Shown here: positions 16,928-26,423 of the stretch, piece after piece
Numbering within the stretch: position 1 is the stretch's first letter
How the letters are laid out: every line of letters begins with the position of its first letter
DNA from: Mesorhizobium_B sp035998495
GTDB lineage: Bacteria; Pseudomonadota; Alphaproteobacteria; Rhizobiales; Rhizobiaceae
NCBI GenBank assembly: GCA_035998495.1
Contig: DASYHP010000064.1
Location: 1-64,000, forward strand
DNA length: 64,000 nt
Reading direction: 5' to 3'
Made by a program: the position numbers and the translations under genes
The notes under the pieces: generated by a model
Database searches by the model: none
The model's input: only the letters and a program-made list of their open reading frames with translations
Told to the model about the DNA's origin: nothing

Positions 16928-17983
16928 CTAGCCGAGTTCGGCCAGCAGCCTCGACTGGTGGTCGGCCGTGAGCGCGTCGATCAGCTCGTCGAGCTCGCCC
17001 TCCATCACCCGGTCGAGCTTGTAAAGCGTGAGGTTGATGCGGTGGTCGGTCACGCGCCCTTGCGGGAAATTGTAGGTGCGGATGCGCTCCGAACGGTCGC
17101 CCGAGCCGACTTGGGCCTTGCGCGAGGCGGAGCGATCGGCGTCGGCCCGGTCGCGCTCCATCTCGTAGAGCCGCGCCCGCAGGACTTGCATCGCCCGCGC
17201 CCGGTTCTGGTGCTGCGACTTCTCGGAACTGGTCACGACGATGCCCGTGGGCAGATGGGTGATGCGGACGGCCGAATCGGTCGTGTTGACGTGCTGGCCG
17301 CCCGCGCCGGACGCGCGCATGGTGTCGATGCGGATGTCCTCGCCACGGACCTGGATGTCCACCTCCTCGGCTTCCGGCAGCACGGCGACGGTGGCGGCCG
17401 AGGTGTGGATGCGCCCCTGCGTCTCGGTCGCGGGCACGCGCTGGACACGATGGACGCCCGACTCCCATTTGAGGGCTGCGAACACGCCCTTGCCCGACAC
17501 GGAGGCGACCGCCTCCTTGAAGCCGCCGACCTCGCCTTCGCTGACCGACACAATTTCCCAGCGCCAGCCGCGCGACGCCGCGTAGCGCTCATACATGCGC
17601 AACAGGTCGCCGGCGAAAAGCGCGGCCTCGTCGCCGCCCGTGCCGGCGCGGACCTCGACGATGGCGCTCTTCTCGTCGGCGGCGTCGCGCGGCAGCAGCG
17701 CCAGGCGGATGTCGCGGTTGAGGCTTTCCAGCCGCTCTTCGAGCGCTTCGAGCTCGGCTTGGGCCAGCTCGCGCATTTCCGGGTCGCGCGTGAGCGCCTC
17801 CATGTCGCGGCGCTCCTGCTCATTGCGGAAATACTCGCGGATCAGCGCGGCCAGGGGCTGGAGCTCCGCATATTCCGAGGCCATGCGGACATATTCGTCC
17901 GGCGACGGGCCGGCCGCCATCCGCGCCTCGAGCATGTCGAAGCGCTTGGCGAGGCTGTCCATGCGTTCGCGGGGCAAACTCAC
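16928..17983 (-). CDS. prfA: Peptide chain release factor 1
   Basis: 351 residues; recognises UAA/UAG stop codons and triggers peptide release on the ribosome. The GGQ motif (228-230, within SGAGGQHVN) is intact, and its Gln230 is the PrmC target. The helical domain 1 and codon-recognition domain 2 are present with normal length. It follows ptsP by 10 bases, with prmC directly downstream, so ptsP-prfA-prmC may form one transcript. Confidence 0.97.
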   Translation of the reverse strand: MSLPRERMDSLAKRFDMLEARMAAGPSPDEYVRMASEYAELQPLAALIREYFRNEQERRDMEALTRDPEMRELAQAELEALEERLESLNRDIRLALLPRDAADEKSAIVEVRAGTGGDEAALFAGDLLRMYERYAASRGWRWEIVSVSEGEVGGFKEAVASVSGKGVFAALKWESGVHRVQRVPATETQGRIHTSAATVAVLPEAEEVDIQVRGEDIRIDTMRASGAGGQHVNTTDSAVRITHLPTGIVVTSSEKSQHQNRARAMQVLRARLYEMERDRADADRSASRKAQVGSGDRSERIRTYNFPQGRVTDHRINLTLYKLDRVMEGELDELIDALTADHQSRLLAELG

Positions 17984-17993
17984 GAAAAAACTC

Positions 17994-20270
17994 TCAAAGC
18001 GGGATCCCGTGCTTTTCCGCGAACCCCTCCAGCATGGCGCGGACGGGGAACAGCGCGTCGGAGCCGTCGAGCACGCGCGCCAGTTCCGCTTCGAGTTCGG
18101 CGAGCGGCAGCTCGCGCAGCATGGCCTTCACGGGGCCGATGGCCGCGGCCGACATGGAGATGGAGCGGTAGCCCACGCCCATCAGCGCCATGGCCGAGAT
18201 CGGCTTGCCCGCCAGCTCGCCGCACAGCGTGACCGGCGTGCCGTTGCGGGCGCCGGTCTTGGCGATCTGGCGCAGCGCGCGCAAAAAGGAGACGCAAAGC
18301 GGGTCGAAGCGGTTGGCGAGCCGGGCGTTGCCGCGGTCGGTCGCCATGACGAACTGGAAAAGGTCGTTGGAGCCCACCGACACGAAATCGACGCGGGTCA
18401 TCAGCTCGTCGAGCTGCCAGAGAAGCGAGGGCACCTCCACCATGGCGCCGATCTTGAGGCTGGTGGGCAGGTGGTGGGCGAAGCGGGAAAGGTGGCGCAC
18501 CTCGCGGTCGATCAGCTCGCGCGCCTGCGCGATCTCGGAAAGCTCCGTGACCATGGGCAGCATCATTTTCAGCTCGCGCCCGCCGGCGGCCTTGAGCAGC
18601 GCCCGCACCTGGGCGCGGAGCAGCGCCGGGCGGTCGAGCGTGAGCCGGATCGCGCGCCAGCCGAGCGCAGGGTTTTCCTCCGGCGCGCTCGACTTGAAAT
18701 AGGGCAACACCTTGTCGCCGCCGATGTCGATGGTGCGGAAGGTGACGGGCTTTCCCGCGGCGGCTTCGAGCACGTCGCGATAGAGCTTCTCCTGCGCCTC
18801 GGCGCGCGGGAAGGTGGCGGCCACCATGAACTGAAGCTCGGTGCGGAAGAGCCCGATGCCGCCCGCCCCGCTTTCGGCGAGCTGGGGCAGGTCCACGGCG
18901 AGCCCGGCGTTCATCAGGAGATCGACCGCCGTGCCGTCCTTGCTGACGGACGCCTTCGGGCGCAGCTCGCGATAGAGCTCCTGGCGGCGGGCGCGGAAGC
19001 GCACCTTCTCGGCATAGGCCGCCTCGAGGTCGGGCGGAGGGCGCAGATGCACCTTGCCTTCGTCGCCGTCCACGATGGCCGCGTCGCCGTTCTCGGCCAT
19101 GGACACCGCGCCGCGCACCGCGCCCGCCACGGGAATGCCCATGGCGCGGGCGACGATCACCACATGGCTGGTGACCGCGCCCTCCTCCAGGACGAGCCCG
19201 CGAAGCTTGTCGCGCGGGTAGTCGAGAAGTTCGGCCGCGCCCATGTTGCGGGCGACGATGATGGCGTCGCGCGGCAGCCGCGCCCCGTCGCCGTCGCCGA
19301 TCCGCCCCATCAACTGGCGCAGCAGGCGGTTGGCGAGGTCGTCGAAATCGCTCATCCGCTCGCGCAGGTAGGGGTCGGTCATGTGCATCATGCGCGCGCG
19401 CATGTCGCTCTGGACCTTCTCCACCGCCGCTTCGGCCGTGAGCCCGTTGCGGACGGCCTCTTCCAGGCGGCGCACCCAGCCGCGGTCGTGGGCGAACATG
19501 CGGTAGGCTTCGAGCACCGCGCGGTGCTCGCCCTCGAAGGCCACCTCGCGGCGCGCCAGCATGTCGTCGATGGACAGCCTGAGCGAGCCCAACGAGGCGC
19601 CGAGCCGGTCGAGCTCCTCGCCGGGATCCTCGGCGAAGAGCTCGCTCACCACCACGCGCGGCTCGTGAAGCACCACATGGCCCAAGCCGACGCCCTCGTT
19701 GAAGGGCAGGCCGTTGCAGGTGACGGGGCGGGAAAGGTCGAGCGCCAGGCCGGGGCGGGTGAGCCGCGCCAGGTCGCCGGCGGCGATCATCTCGGCGACC
19801 ACCATGGCGACCGTTTCCAGCGCCTCGATCTCGTCGTCGTGGTAGAGGCGCTTGGCGCGGTTCTGCACGACGAGCACGCCCAGCGTGCGGCCCGCGCGCA
19901 GCACGGGCACGCCGAGAAAGGAGTTGTAGATTTCCTCGCCGGTCTCCGGCAGGTAGGCGAAGGCGGGATGGGCCTGCGCGTCCGAAAGGTTCAGCGCGCG
20001 CGCCGAGGCCGCGATGGTGCCGACCAGTCCCTGGCCGAGGGAAAGCTGGGCGTGGTGGACGGAGCCGGGGTTCAGGCCCTCGGTGGCGTAGAGCTCCAGC
20101 ACGCCGTCGGCGCGCAGCACATAGAGCGAGCAGACCTCGGCCACCATGTTGGCGGCGATCTCGCGCACGATGCGGTCGAGCCGCGCCTGCGGGTCGAGGG
20201 GTTCCGCCATCAGCTCGCGGAGCCGCTTCAGGAGAACGCGGGGGCCGCCGGCCATCTCACGCATGGGCAT
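17994..20270 (-). CDS. ptsP: Phosphoenolpyruvate-protein phosphotransferase PtsP (EI-Ntr)
   Basis: 758 residues. First enzyme of the nitrogen PTS, taking phosphate from PEP and passing it to NPr. An N-terminal GAF domain (about 25-160) precedes the EI HPr-binding/phosphohistidine domain, with the active-site histidine in AVTSHVVIVAR (His369), and a C-terminal PEP-binding TIM barrel (FRTELQFM, GSNDLFQF). The GAF domain, which can sense glutamine in relatives, separates PtsP from sugar-PTS EI. It lies downstream of lysC, a common arrangement in Hyphomicrobiales. Confidence 0.95.
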   Translation of the reverse strand: MPMREMAGGPRVLLKRLRELMAEPLDPQARLDRIVREIAANMVAEVCSLYVLRADGVLELYATEGLNPGSVHHAQLSLGQGLVGTIAASARALNLSDAQAHPAFAYLPETGEEIYNSFLGVPVLRAGRTLGVLVVQNRAKRLYHDDEIEALETVAMVVAEMIAAGDLARLTRPGLALDLSRPVTCNGLPFNEGVGLGHVVLHEPRVVVSELFAEDPGEELDRLGASLGSLRLSIDDMLARREVAFEGEHRAVLEAYRMFAHDRGWVRRLEEAVRNGLTAEAAVEKVQSDMRARMMHMTDPYLRERMSDFDDLANRLLRQLMGRIGDGDGARLPRDAIIVARNMGAAELLDYPRDKLRGLVLEEGAVTSHVVIVARAMGIPVAGAVRGAVSMAENGDAAIVDGDEGKVHLRPPPDLEAAYAEKVRFRARRQELYRELRPKASVSKDGTAVDLLMNAGLAVDLPQLAESGAGGIGLFRTELQFMVAATFPRAEAQEKLYRDVLEAAAGKPVTFRTIDIGGDKVLPYFKSSAPEENPALGWRAIRLTLDRPALLRAQVRALLKAAGGRELKMMLPMVTELSEIAQARELIDREVRHLSRFAHHLPTSLKIGAMVEVPSLLWQLDELMTRVDFVSVGSNDLFQFVMATDRGNARLANRFDPLCVSFLRALRQIAKTGARNGTPVTLCGELAGKPISAMALMGVGYRSISMSAAAIGPVKAMLRELPLAELEAELARVLDGSDALFPVRAMLEGFAEKHGIPL

Positions 20271-20313
20271 CGCTTCTCGGGCTCCCGCCCCCGGCGGCGC
20301 AAAGGCCGCGACC

Positions 20314-20334
20314 CTCCCCGCAGCTCGCGGGGAG
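20314..20334. other. Hairpin between lysC and ptsP
   Basis: CTCCCCGC (20314-20321) pairs with GCGGGGAG (20327-20334) around AGCTC. No T-run follows on either strand. It may attenuate or stabilise the transcript between lysC and ptsP. Confidence 0.4.
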
Positions 20335-20355
20335 CCGACTTCAAATCACCCCCGC

Positions 20356-21606
20356 CTATTGCTTATCCAGCCCGTAAACGGAATGCAAAGTGCGCACCGC
20401 GAGTTCGGTGTAGGGGCCGTCGATCAGGATGGAAATCTTGATCTCGGAGGTGGTGATCGCGCGGATGTTGATGCTCCGGTCGGCCAGCGCCTTGAAGGCG
20501 GTGGCGGCCACGCCCGCGTGGGATCGCATGCCGATGCCGATCACCGAAACCTTGGACATGCCCTCGTCGTGCTGCACGACGTCGAAGCCAACTTGTGGCC
20601 TGATGCGTTCGAGCACGGCCAGCGCCTTGTCCACGTCGCCGCTCGGCACGGTGAAGGTCATGTCGGTGCGCGAGCCGTCCTCGGAGATGTTCTGGACGAT
20701 CATGTCCACATTGATGTTGGCCTCGGCGAGCGGGCCGAAGATGCCGGCGGCGATGCCGGGCCGGTCGGCGACGCGGCGCAAGCTGATCTGCGCCTCGTCC
20801 TTGGCATAGGCGATGCCCGTCACGACCTCTTGTTCCACGATCTCCTCCTCGTCGCAAATCAGCGTTCCGCGCGTTTCCACGTCGCCCATGCCCGGCGCGT
20901 CCGGGTCCTCGAAGGAGGAGCGCACGAAGGTGCGCACGCGATGCACCATGGCGAGCTCCACCGAGCGCACCTGGAGCACCTTGGCGCCTTGCGACGCCAT
21001 TTCCAGCATCTCCTCGAAGGAGATCTTCGGCAAGCGCCGCGCCTTGGGCTCCATGCGCGGGTCGGTGGTGTAGACGCCGTCCACGTCGGTGTAGATGTCG
21101 CAGCGGTCGGCCTTGACAGCCGCCGCGATCGCCACGGCGCTGGTGTCCGAGCCGCCGCGTCCGAGCGTGGCGACGCGGTTGTCGGGGCCGAGCCCCTGGA
21201 AGCCCGAGATCACCGCCACCTGCCCCTCGCCCATGCGGCGCACGATCTCCGAGCCGTCGATGTCCTTGATGCGCGCCGCGCCGTGGGACTGGTCGGTGCG
21301 GATGGGGATCTGCCAGCCCTGCCAGGAGCGGGCGTTGACGCCTTCGGCCTGCAGCGCGATGGCGAGAAGCCCGGACGTGACCTGCTCGCCCGACGCCACC
21401 ACCGTGTCGTATTCGCGCGCGTCGTGCATGGCGGACGCGTCGCGCGTCCAGGCGACGAGCTCGTTGGTCTTGCCCGCCATGGCGGACACCACGACGGCCA
21501 CCTGGTGGCCGGCCTCCACCTCGCGTTTGACGTGGCGCGCCACCACGCGGATGCGGGGGATGTCGGCGACGGAGGTTCCGCCGAACTTCATCACGATGCG
21601 CGCCAC
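20356..21606 (-). CDS. lysC: Aspartate kinase
   Basis: 416 residues; phosphorylates aspartate in the first step to lysine, threonine and methionine. It starts at GTG 21606 (ARIVMKFGGTSVAD), the family N-terminus; an in-frame ATG 10 codons upstream adds a non-homologous stretch. The kinase domain (1-245) has KFGGTSV, GRGGSDTSA and SFEEMLEMAS. Two C-terminal ACT domains (about 260-416) usually bind lysine/threonine for feedback control. Diaminopimelate decarboxylase (lysA) is in the same window at 39014-40285 but in a separate unit. Confidence 0.95.
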   Translation of the reverse strand: MARIVMKFGGTSVADIPRIRVVARHVKREVEAGHQVAVVVSAMAGKTNELVAWTRDASAMHDAREYDTVVASGEQVTSGLLAIALQAEGVNARSWQGWQIPIRTDQSHGAARIKDIDGSEIVRRMGEGQVAVISGFQGLGPDNRVATLGRGGSDTSAVAIAAAVKADRCDIYTDVDGVYTTDPRMEPKARRLPKISFEEMLEMASQGAKVLQVRSVELAMVHRVRTFVRSSFEDPDAPGMGDVETRGTLICDEEEIVEQEVVTGIAYAKDEAQISLRRVADRPGIAAGIFGPLAEANINVDMIVQNISEDGSRTDMTFTVPSGDVDKALAVLERIRPQVGFDVVQHDEGMSKVSVIGIGMRSHAGVAATAFKALADRSINIRAITTSEIKISILIDGPYTELAVRTLHSVYGLDKQ

Positions 21607-21801
21607 GACGGCTCTTTCTCCCTGCCCGGCAGGCAAACCCGCTCAAACGAAAGCGCCCCGGATTTGGGCCGAGGCGCCTGTGGCCGCGTCCTTAGCCAAT
21701 GGCTCTCGCCCATGCAAGGCGGCCGATCCCGTTGCTCCTGTGGACGTGGACGCTATGTTGATGCCGAGGTCAACCGTGGGTGGGCGAGGAGGATTTTCGC
21801 C

Positions 21802-22323
21802 ATGCGCAGCAGCGACAGAGAGGCATGGGACTGGTCGCGGCTGCATATCGCCGCCCATTGGACCACCGTCGCGCTGATCGCCGTCCAGCTCGTCACGGCC
21901 GAGAGCATGGAGAACTGGTTCGGGGGCGCTGAAGAGGGGGAAGCGGCGGGCGCGGGCACGGTGATGCCGGCCGTCTTCCACGCGGTGTCCGGCGCATCCA
22001 TCCTGGTGCTCACGCTGCTGCGCATCTGGGACAGGAGGAGCCACGGCCGGCCGCCCTACCCCGCAGACCATCCGGGCTGGGCCACGGGGCTCTCCAAGCT
22101 CAATCATCTGTTGCTCTATGTCGTGCTGCTCGCGATGCCGCTTTTGGGCGCCTCCGCGCTGGCGAGCGCGTCGGAGGACCTGGGCAACCTGCACGGCGCT
22201 CTCGCGCCCGTGCTGCTGGCGCTGGTGGCGCTCCATGTCCTGGGCGCGCTCGCCGAGCACTTCTATTTCAAGACCGATCTGCTGAAGCGCATGCTGGGCC
22301 GAGGGCCGGCGGCGGGACGCTGA
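21802..22323 (+). CDS. Cytochrome b561-family membrane protein
   Basis: 173 residues with four transmembrane helices and the histidines that bind two b-type hemes in this family: RLHIAAHW (helix 1), VFHAVSG (helix 2), LNHLLLY (helix 3) and LHVLGALAEHF (helix 4). It is expected to move electrons from quinol to a periplasmic acceptor or oxygen. GAGGAGG lies 10 bases upstream of the ATG at 21802, fixing the start. It is divergent from lysC. Confidence 0.88.
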   Translation: MRSSDREAWDWSRLHIAAHWTTVALIAVQLVTAESMENWFGGAEEGEAAGAGTVMPAVFHAVSGASILVLTLLRIWDRRSHGRPPYPADHPGWATGLSKLNHLLLYVVLLAMPLLGASALASASEDLGNLHGALAPVLLALVALHVLGALAEHFYFKTDLLKRMLGRGPAAGR

Positions 22324-22345
22324 CGCGGGCGCGAGAACCGGCTCC

Positions 22346-23074
22346 GTGAGCGAGCGGACGCTGCGCCTGAGCGAAGAGCATGTGGCGCTGACCCGCCGGG
22401 AGATGCCTGATCCCGGTCCGCAACTCCTGCCCGGCTTCCGGCCGGCGACCGACGCGGACTACGAGGCTTTGGCCGAGACGATCCTGGCCGGCGCGCCCGA
22501 AGACGGCTTCTGGGTCTTCGCCTATGGCTCGCTGATCTGGAACCCCGACTTCGACTGGGTCGAGCGCAGGCTCGCGATAGCGCCGGGCTGGCACCGGAAA
22601 TTCTGCCTGGGCTGGGATTACCGCTTTCGAGGCTGCCGCGAGGCGCCCGGCCTGATGCTTGCGCTCGACCGCGGCGGCTCGTGCCGGGGCGTCGCCTTCC
22701 GCCTGCCCGATCGCGCGCTCAGGCCCAACCTGCTGCGCCTTCTCAAGCGCGAGATGAGCATGGTGCCGTCGGCCTTTCCCGCGCGCTGGGTTTCCGTAAG
22801 CACCGCCGAAGGTTCGCTGCGGGCGTTGACCTTCGCCATGAACCGCAGGAGCGGCCGCTATGTGAGCGGGCTGTCGGACGAGGAGGTCGCCGACGTGCTG
22901 GCGAGCGCCTGCGGCTTTCGCGGCTCCATGGCGGAATACCTGTTCTCCACCGTCAGCCACCTCGAAGAGCTCGGCATCCACGACCGGCACTTGTGGCGTT
23001 TGCAGGACCTGGTCGCCGAACGCATCGAGCGGGCGCATGGCGGCGGATGCGAGCCCGACCTTCCGCCGCCTTGA
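22346..23074 (+). CDS. ChaC-like gamma-glutamylcyclotransferase
   Basis: 242 residues, start GTG at 22346. The cyclotransferase fingerprint is FAYGSLIWNP (Tyr60-Trp65), and the probable catalytic glutamate is in CREAPGLMLAL (Glu99). Family members cleave glutathione or gamma-glutamyl peptides to 5-oxoproline. It lies 22 bases after the b561 gene, probably co-transcribed. About 40 extra N-terminal residues precede the usual start of the fold. The glutathione-specific ChaC subgroup is the best match, but substrate choice is inferred. Confidence 0.85.
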   Translation: MSERTLRLSEEHVALTRREMPDPGPQLLPGFRPATDADYEALAETILAGAPEDGFWVFAYGSLIWNPDFDWVERRLAIAPGWHRKFCLGWDYRFRGCREAPGLMLALDRGGSCRGVAFRLPDRALRPNLLRLLKREMSMVPSAFPARWVSVSTAEGSLRALTFAMNRRSGRYVSGLSDEEVADVLASACGFRGSMAEYLFSTVSHLEELGIHDRHLWRLQDLVAERIERAHGGGCEPDLPPP

Positions 23075-23128
23075 CAAGTCCCTTCCCCGCCCGACTTGTG
23101 AGGCCCGCTCAACGAGGAGGCGCGAAGA

Positions 23129-23899
23129 ATGGCGGCAACGGCGCAGACCACGGTCGATCCCGCCGAGATCGACCGCTTCAGCCGGCTCGCCGCCGAGTGG
23201 TGGAACCCGCGCGGAAAATTCAAGCCGCTGCACAAGTTCAACCCTGTGCGGCTGGCCTATATCCGGGACAGGGTCGCGGAGCGGTTCGGGCGCGCGCCCG
23301 CCGCGGCGCTCCCCTTCGAGGGCCTGAGGCTGCTCGACATCGGCTGCGGCGGGGGCCTCCTGTGCGAGCCCATGGCGCGGCTCGGCGCCCACGTGGTGGG
23401 GGCGGACGCCTCCCCCACCAATATCGAGGTGGCGAAGCTCCATGCCGCGCAGAGCGGCGTCTCCATCGACTACCGCGCCACGACCGCCGAGGCGCTGGCG
23501 GACGCGGGCGAAACGTTCGACGTGATCCTCAACATGGAAGTCGTGGAGCATGTCAGCGACATGCCCTTCTTCGTGGAGCGGTGCTGCTCGATGCTGAAGC
23601 CCGGCGGGCTGATGTTCGTGGCCACCATCAACCGCACGCTGAAAGCCTATGCGCTGGCCATCGTGGGGGCGGAATATGTGCTGGGCTGGCTTCCACGCGG
23701 CACGCACGAGTTTCAGAAGCTCGTGCGGCCCGAGGAGCTGGAAGGGGCGCTCAAAGCCGGCGGGCTCGAGGTGCTGGAGCGGGTCGGCGTGACCTACAAC
23801 CCGCTCGCCGACCGCTGGGGCCGCTCGGGCGACACGGACGTCAACTACATGGTGCTGGCGGGGCGGCCCGCGGACGACGCCCCGCCAGCACCGCTATGA
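23129..23899 (+). CDS. ubiG: Ubiquinone biosynthesis O-methyltransferase UbiG
   Basis: 256 residues; catalyses both O-methylations in ubiquinone synthesis. Opens with DPAEIDRFSRLAAEWWNPRGKFKPLHKFNPVR in two conserved blocks; the SAM-binding motif LLDIGCGGGLL spans 68-78; LNMEVVEHV and FVATINRTLKAY are UbiG signatures. GAGGAGG sits 8 bases before the ATG. The 3' end overlaps the last 6 bases of the convergent EamA gene. Confidence 0.96.
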   Translation: MAATAQTTVDPAEIDRFSRLAAEWWNPRGKFKPLHKFNPVRLAYIRDRVAERFGRAPAAALPFEGLRLLDIGCGGGLLCEPMARLGAHVVGADASPTNIEVAKLHAAQSGVSIDYRATTAEALADAGETFDVILNMEVVEHVSDMPFFVERCCSMLKPGGLMFVATINRTLKAYALAIVGAEYVLGWLPRGTHEFQKLVRPEELEGALKAGGLEVLERVGVTYNPLADRWGRSGDTDVNYMVLAGRPADDAPPAPL

Positions 23900-24784
23900 A
23901 GCCCGCGCCTGGGCGCGGCTGGTCATGGCGACGCCCGCCACGATGAGGGCCGCGCCGGTCCAGGTGAGGATGCCGTAGCGCTCGCCGAGAAACACGGTGC
24001 CCGCGAACAACCCGACGGCCGCCGCCACATAGCCGATCTGGCTCAGATAGACCGGGCCGCCCACGGCCTGGAGGCGGAAGAAGATCGCGAACATCATGGC
24101 CGACGCCAGAACCTGCGCGAGCGCCAGGCCGGGCACGGCGGCAAGAGAATCCAGCGGCAGCCCGCCCGTGCCGGCGAGCATGACCCCGGCGAGGATCAAA
24201 GCCGCGGCCAGGTTGCTGCCGGCCGCCAGCTCGATGGGCCCCGCGCCGTCCGGCCAGTCCCGGGTGCGATAGATGTTGCCGACAGCGAGGCTCACGGGGA
24301 GGAGAAGCCCCAGCACGACCCAGAACGCCTCGGCCGGGCGGCCCGCCTCGCCGCGCGTGAGCGCGACCAGAAGCGCCCCGGCGAAGCCCACGGCCAGGCC
24401 GGCGAGGCCCAGCGCGTTCGGGCGGCGGAGCTTGAAAAGCAGCGACAGAAGCAGCGTGACGATCGGCGAGAGCGTGTAGAGGATGCCCGAAAAGCCCGCG
24501 CCTAAGTGCGGGATGACGGAAAACAGGAGCAGGTTCGGCACGGCGTAGGACACCAGCGCCGTGACCGCGAAATAGCGCAGCTTATGCCCGCTCGGCGCGA
24601 AGCCGCGCCGCGCCAGGAGAAGGGAAAGCGCGAGCACCCCGCCCCCGCCGAGCGAGATCAAAAAGGCCCAGGCCGCCGGGCTCACGCCCGCGGCCCCCGC
24701 CAGCTTGCCGAACGGGAGGCTGAGCCCCAGGAAAAGGCCGGTGAGCACCAGGAGGGCTGAAGCCGAGTTCCAGAGCGCGGTCAT
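23894..24784 (-). CDS. EamA/DMT-family transporter
   Basis: 296 residues, about ten transmembrane helices in two EamA repeats; inner-membrane permease or exporter of the drug/metabolite superfamily. Glycine-rich helices and YTLSPIVTLLLSLLF match the end of the first repeat, QIGYVAAAVGLFAGTVFLGER the second. Convergent with ubiG, with a 6-base overlap. Substrate unknown; relatives export amino acids and other metabolites. Confidence 0.85.
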   Translation of the reverse strand: MTALWNSASALLVLTGLFLGLSLPFGKLAGAAGVSPAAWAFLISLGGGGVLALSLLLARRGFAPSGHKLRYFAVTALVSYAVPNLLLFSVIPHLGAGFSGILYTLSPIVTLLLSLLFKLRRPNALGLAGLAVGFAGALLVALTRGEAGRPAEAFWVVLGLLLPVSLAVGNIYRTRDWPDGAGPIELAAGSNLAAALILAGVMLAGTGGLPLDSLAAVPGLALAQVLASAMMFAIFFRLQAVGGPVYLSQIGYVAAAVGLFAGTVFLGERYGILTWTGAALIVAGVAMTSRAQARAS

Positions 24785-24817
24785 GGCTTCAGCCGAAGAC
24801 AGCCAAACAGATCGATC

Positions 24818-25243
24818 TCAGTTGCGGTCGTCGGGCAGGACGGGCAGAGGCAGAAAATCCACGCCGTCCTCGGCCAGGCCGGCGGCCTCCTCGGGCGTGG
24901 CGCGGCCGAAGATGCCGCGCTTCTCCGTTTCGCCGAAATGGATTTTTCGCGCTTCGTCCGCGAAACGGTCGCCGACATCCTCGGCGCCCGATTTCAGCTT
25001 TTCAGTCAGCGCCTTGAGCTCGGCCATGGCCTTGCGGTGCTCGGCACCCATGGCCAGCATCACCTGCTCGCGCTTTTTCGCGGTGGCGACAGCCGGCGCC
25101 ATCAGGGCCTTGCCGACCTGTTTCGAGGCGCAGGACGGGCATTCCAGAATCCCGACCTCCTTCTGGCGGTCGAAATCGGCGTTGTCGCGGAACCAGCCCT
25201 CGAAGCCGTGGCCCCGCTCGCAAGACAGCGAAAAGCGGATCAT
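24818..25243 (-). CDS. DUF1178 protein
   Basis: 141-residue cytoplasmic protein with an N-terminal zinc-ribbon-like pattern (SLSCERGHGFEGWF with Cys8 and His12, then ECPSC at 34-38). A charged helical middle and the conserved FADEARKIHFGETEKRGIFG follow. The family is widespread in alphaproteobacteria, with no established function. The start overlaps the nitrilase stop by 4 bases (ATGA), indicating translational coupling to nitrilase and grxC. Confidence 0.88.
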   Translation of the reverse strand: MIRFSLSCERGHGFEGWFRDNADFDRQKEVGILECPSCASKQVGKALMAPAVATAKKREQVMLAMGAEHRKAMAELKALTEKLKSGAEDVGDRFADEARKIHFGETEKRGIFGRATPEEAAGLAEDGVDFLPLPVLPDDRN

Positions 25244-26109
25244 GAGGCTGCCTTGATTTCCGCGCCGGCGCTTCGCGGCCAGGTTTCGAGCTCGAAGGGC
25301 CGGGCGTTGCGCAGGTTGGGGATTTTCTGGCGGGCCGCGGCCACGGCGGCCGGGTCGATCTCGGCCAGGATCACGCCGGGCTCGTCGCCTTCCGCCTCGG
25401 CGACGATCCTGCCCCAGGGGTCCACGATCATCGAATGGCCGAAGGTCTCGCGGCCGTCCTCGTGCCGGCCGCCTTGCGCGGCGGCCACGACGAAGGCGCC
25501 GTTTTCGATGGCCCGCGCCCGGATCAGCACATGCCAGTGGGCCTCGCCCGTCTGCCGGGTGAAGGCGGCGGGAACCGTGAGCACCTCCGCGCCGCCCAAG
25601 GCTTCCGCGCGAAAAAGCTGGGGAAAGCGCAGGTCGTAACAGACCGAGAAGCCGAGCCGGAACCTGCCGAGATCGGCCACCAGCCCCGCGCGCCCGGGCT
25701 CGTAGGTGGCGGACTCGCGCCAGCTTTCGCCGGCGTCGAGATCGACGTCGAACATGTGGATCTTGTCGTAGGTCGCGGCGAGATCGCCCTTGGGCGAGAA
25801 CAGGAAGGCGCGGTTCGCCACGCGGCCATCCTCGCGCAGGATGGCCGTGGAGCCGACATGGAGCCACAGCCTGAGTTCGGACGCGAGTTCTTGCGCGGCG
25901 GCGGCAACCGGGTCGTCCGCCTGGGAGCGGAGCACCTTTCGTAAGCCTTCGCGGTCGCGAAACAGCGCGCCGGTCATCTCGGGCGTCTGCACGTAGGACG
26001 CGCCGCGGCCCGCGGCCTCGCGCACGAGCGCGGCCATGTCGCGGACATTACGCGCGGGCTCAATGCCCGAGCGCATCTGCACGGCGGCGGCGATGACGGG
26101 GGCGGCCAA
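25240..26109 (-). CDS. Carbon-nitrogen hydrolase (nitrilase superfamily, Nit1-like)
   Basis: 289 residues with the Glu-Lys-Cys catalytic triad of the superfamily: TPEMT (Glu44), YDKIHMFDVDL (Lys115) and FSVCYDLRFP (Cys156). The FDVDL and CYDLRFP forms match the Nit branch that hydrolyses deaminated glutathione, a metabolite repair role. Location next to glutaredoxin supports a glutathione link, but the substrate is inferred. It lies 5 bases after grxC and overlaps DUF1178 by ATGA. Confidence 0.9.
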   Translation of the reverse strand: MAAPVIAAAVQMRSGIEPARNVRDMAALVREAAGRGASYVQTPEMTGALFRDREGLRKVLRSQADDPVAAAAQELASELRLWLHVGSTAILREDGRVANRAFLFSPKGDLAATYDKIHMFDVDLDAGESWRESATYEPGRAGLVADLGRFRLGFSVCYDLRFPQLFRAEALGGAEVLTVPAAFTRQTGEAHWHVLIRARAIENGAFVVAAAQGGRHEDGRETFGHSMIVDPWGRIVAEAEGDEPGVILAEIDPAAVAAARQKIPNLRNARPFELETWPRSAGAEIKAAS

Positions 26110-26114
26110 GGCGC

Positions 26115-26384
26115 TCAGTCCTGCCGGCCGGAGACAAGCAGTGCATCGAGCCGGCCCTCACGCTCCAGCGCGTGAAGGTCGTCCGAGCCGCCCACATGCC
26201 GGTCGCCGATGAAGATCTGCGGGAAGGTGGAGCGCCCATTGGCGCGGGAAATCATCTGCTGGCGCAGCTCTGGCGAGCCCGTCGCGTCATGCTCGGTATA
26301 GGCGACGCCCTTCTTGTCGAGCAGCCGCTTGGCGGCCGCGCAATAGCCGCAAAAGGCGCGGGTGTAGATCGTGACGTCAGCCAT
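26115..26384 (-). CDS. grxC: Glutaredoxin 3
   Basis: 89 residues with a single thioredoxin-fold domain; reduces disulfides using glutathione. Redox motif CGYC (12-15), a Gly where many relatives have CPYC. The TFPQIFIGDRHVGGSDDL stretch contains the cis-proline and the GG glutathione-binding motif. Start MADVTIYTRAFC is standard. First of the grxC-nitrilase-DUF1178 group. Confidence 0.95.
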   Translation of the reverse strand: MADVTIYTRAFCGYCAAAKRLLDKKGVAYTEHDATGSPELRQQMISRANGRSTFPQIFIGDRHVGGSDDLHALEREGRLDALLVSGRQD

Positions 26385-26423
26385 GGGCGAGAAGGCTCCA
26401 GCGGGCGGGAAAACAGCCGGCTG

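Noticed and set aside
21607..21801. Possible lysine riboswitch upstream of lysC
   Set aside because: Only 195 bases to the divergent b561 gene and no paired conserved stems typical of the lysine aptamer.
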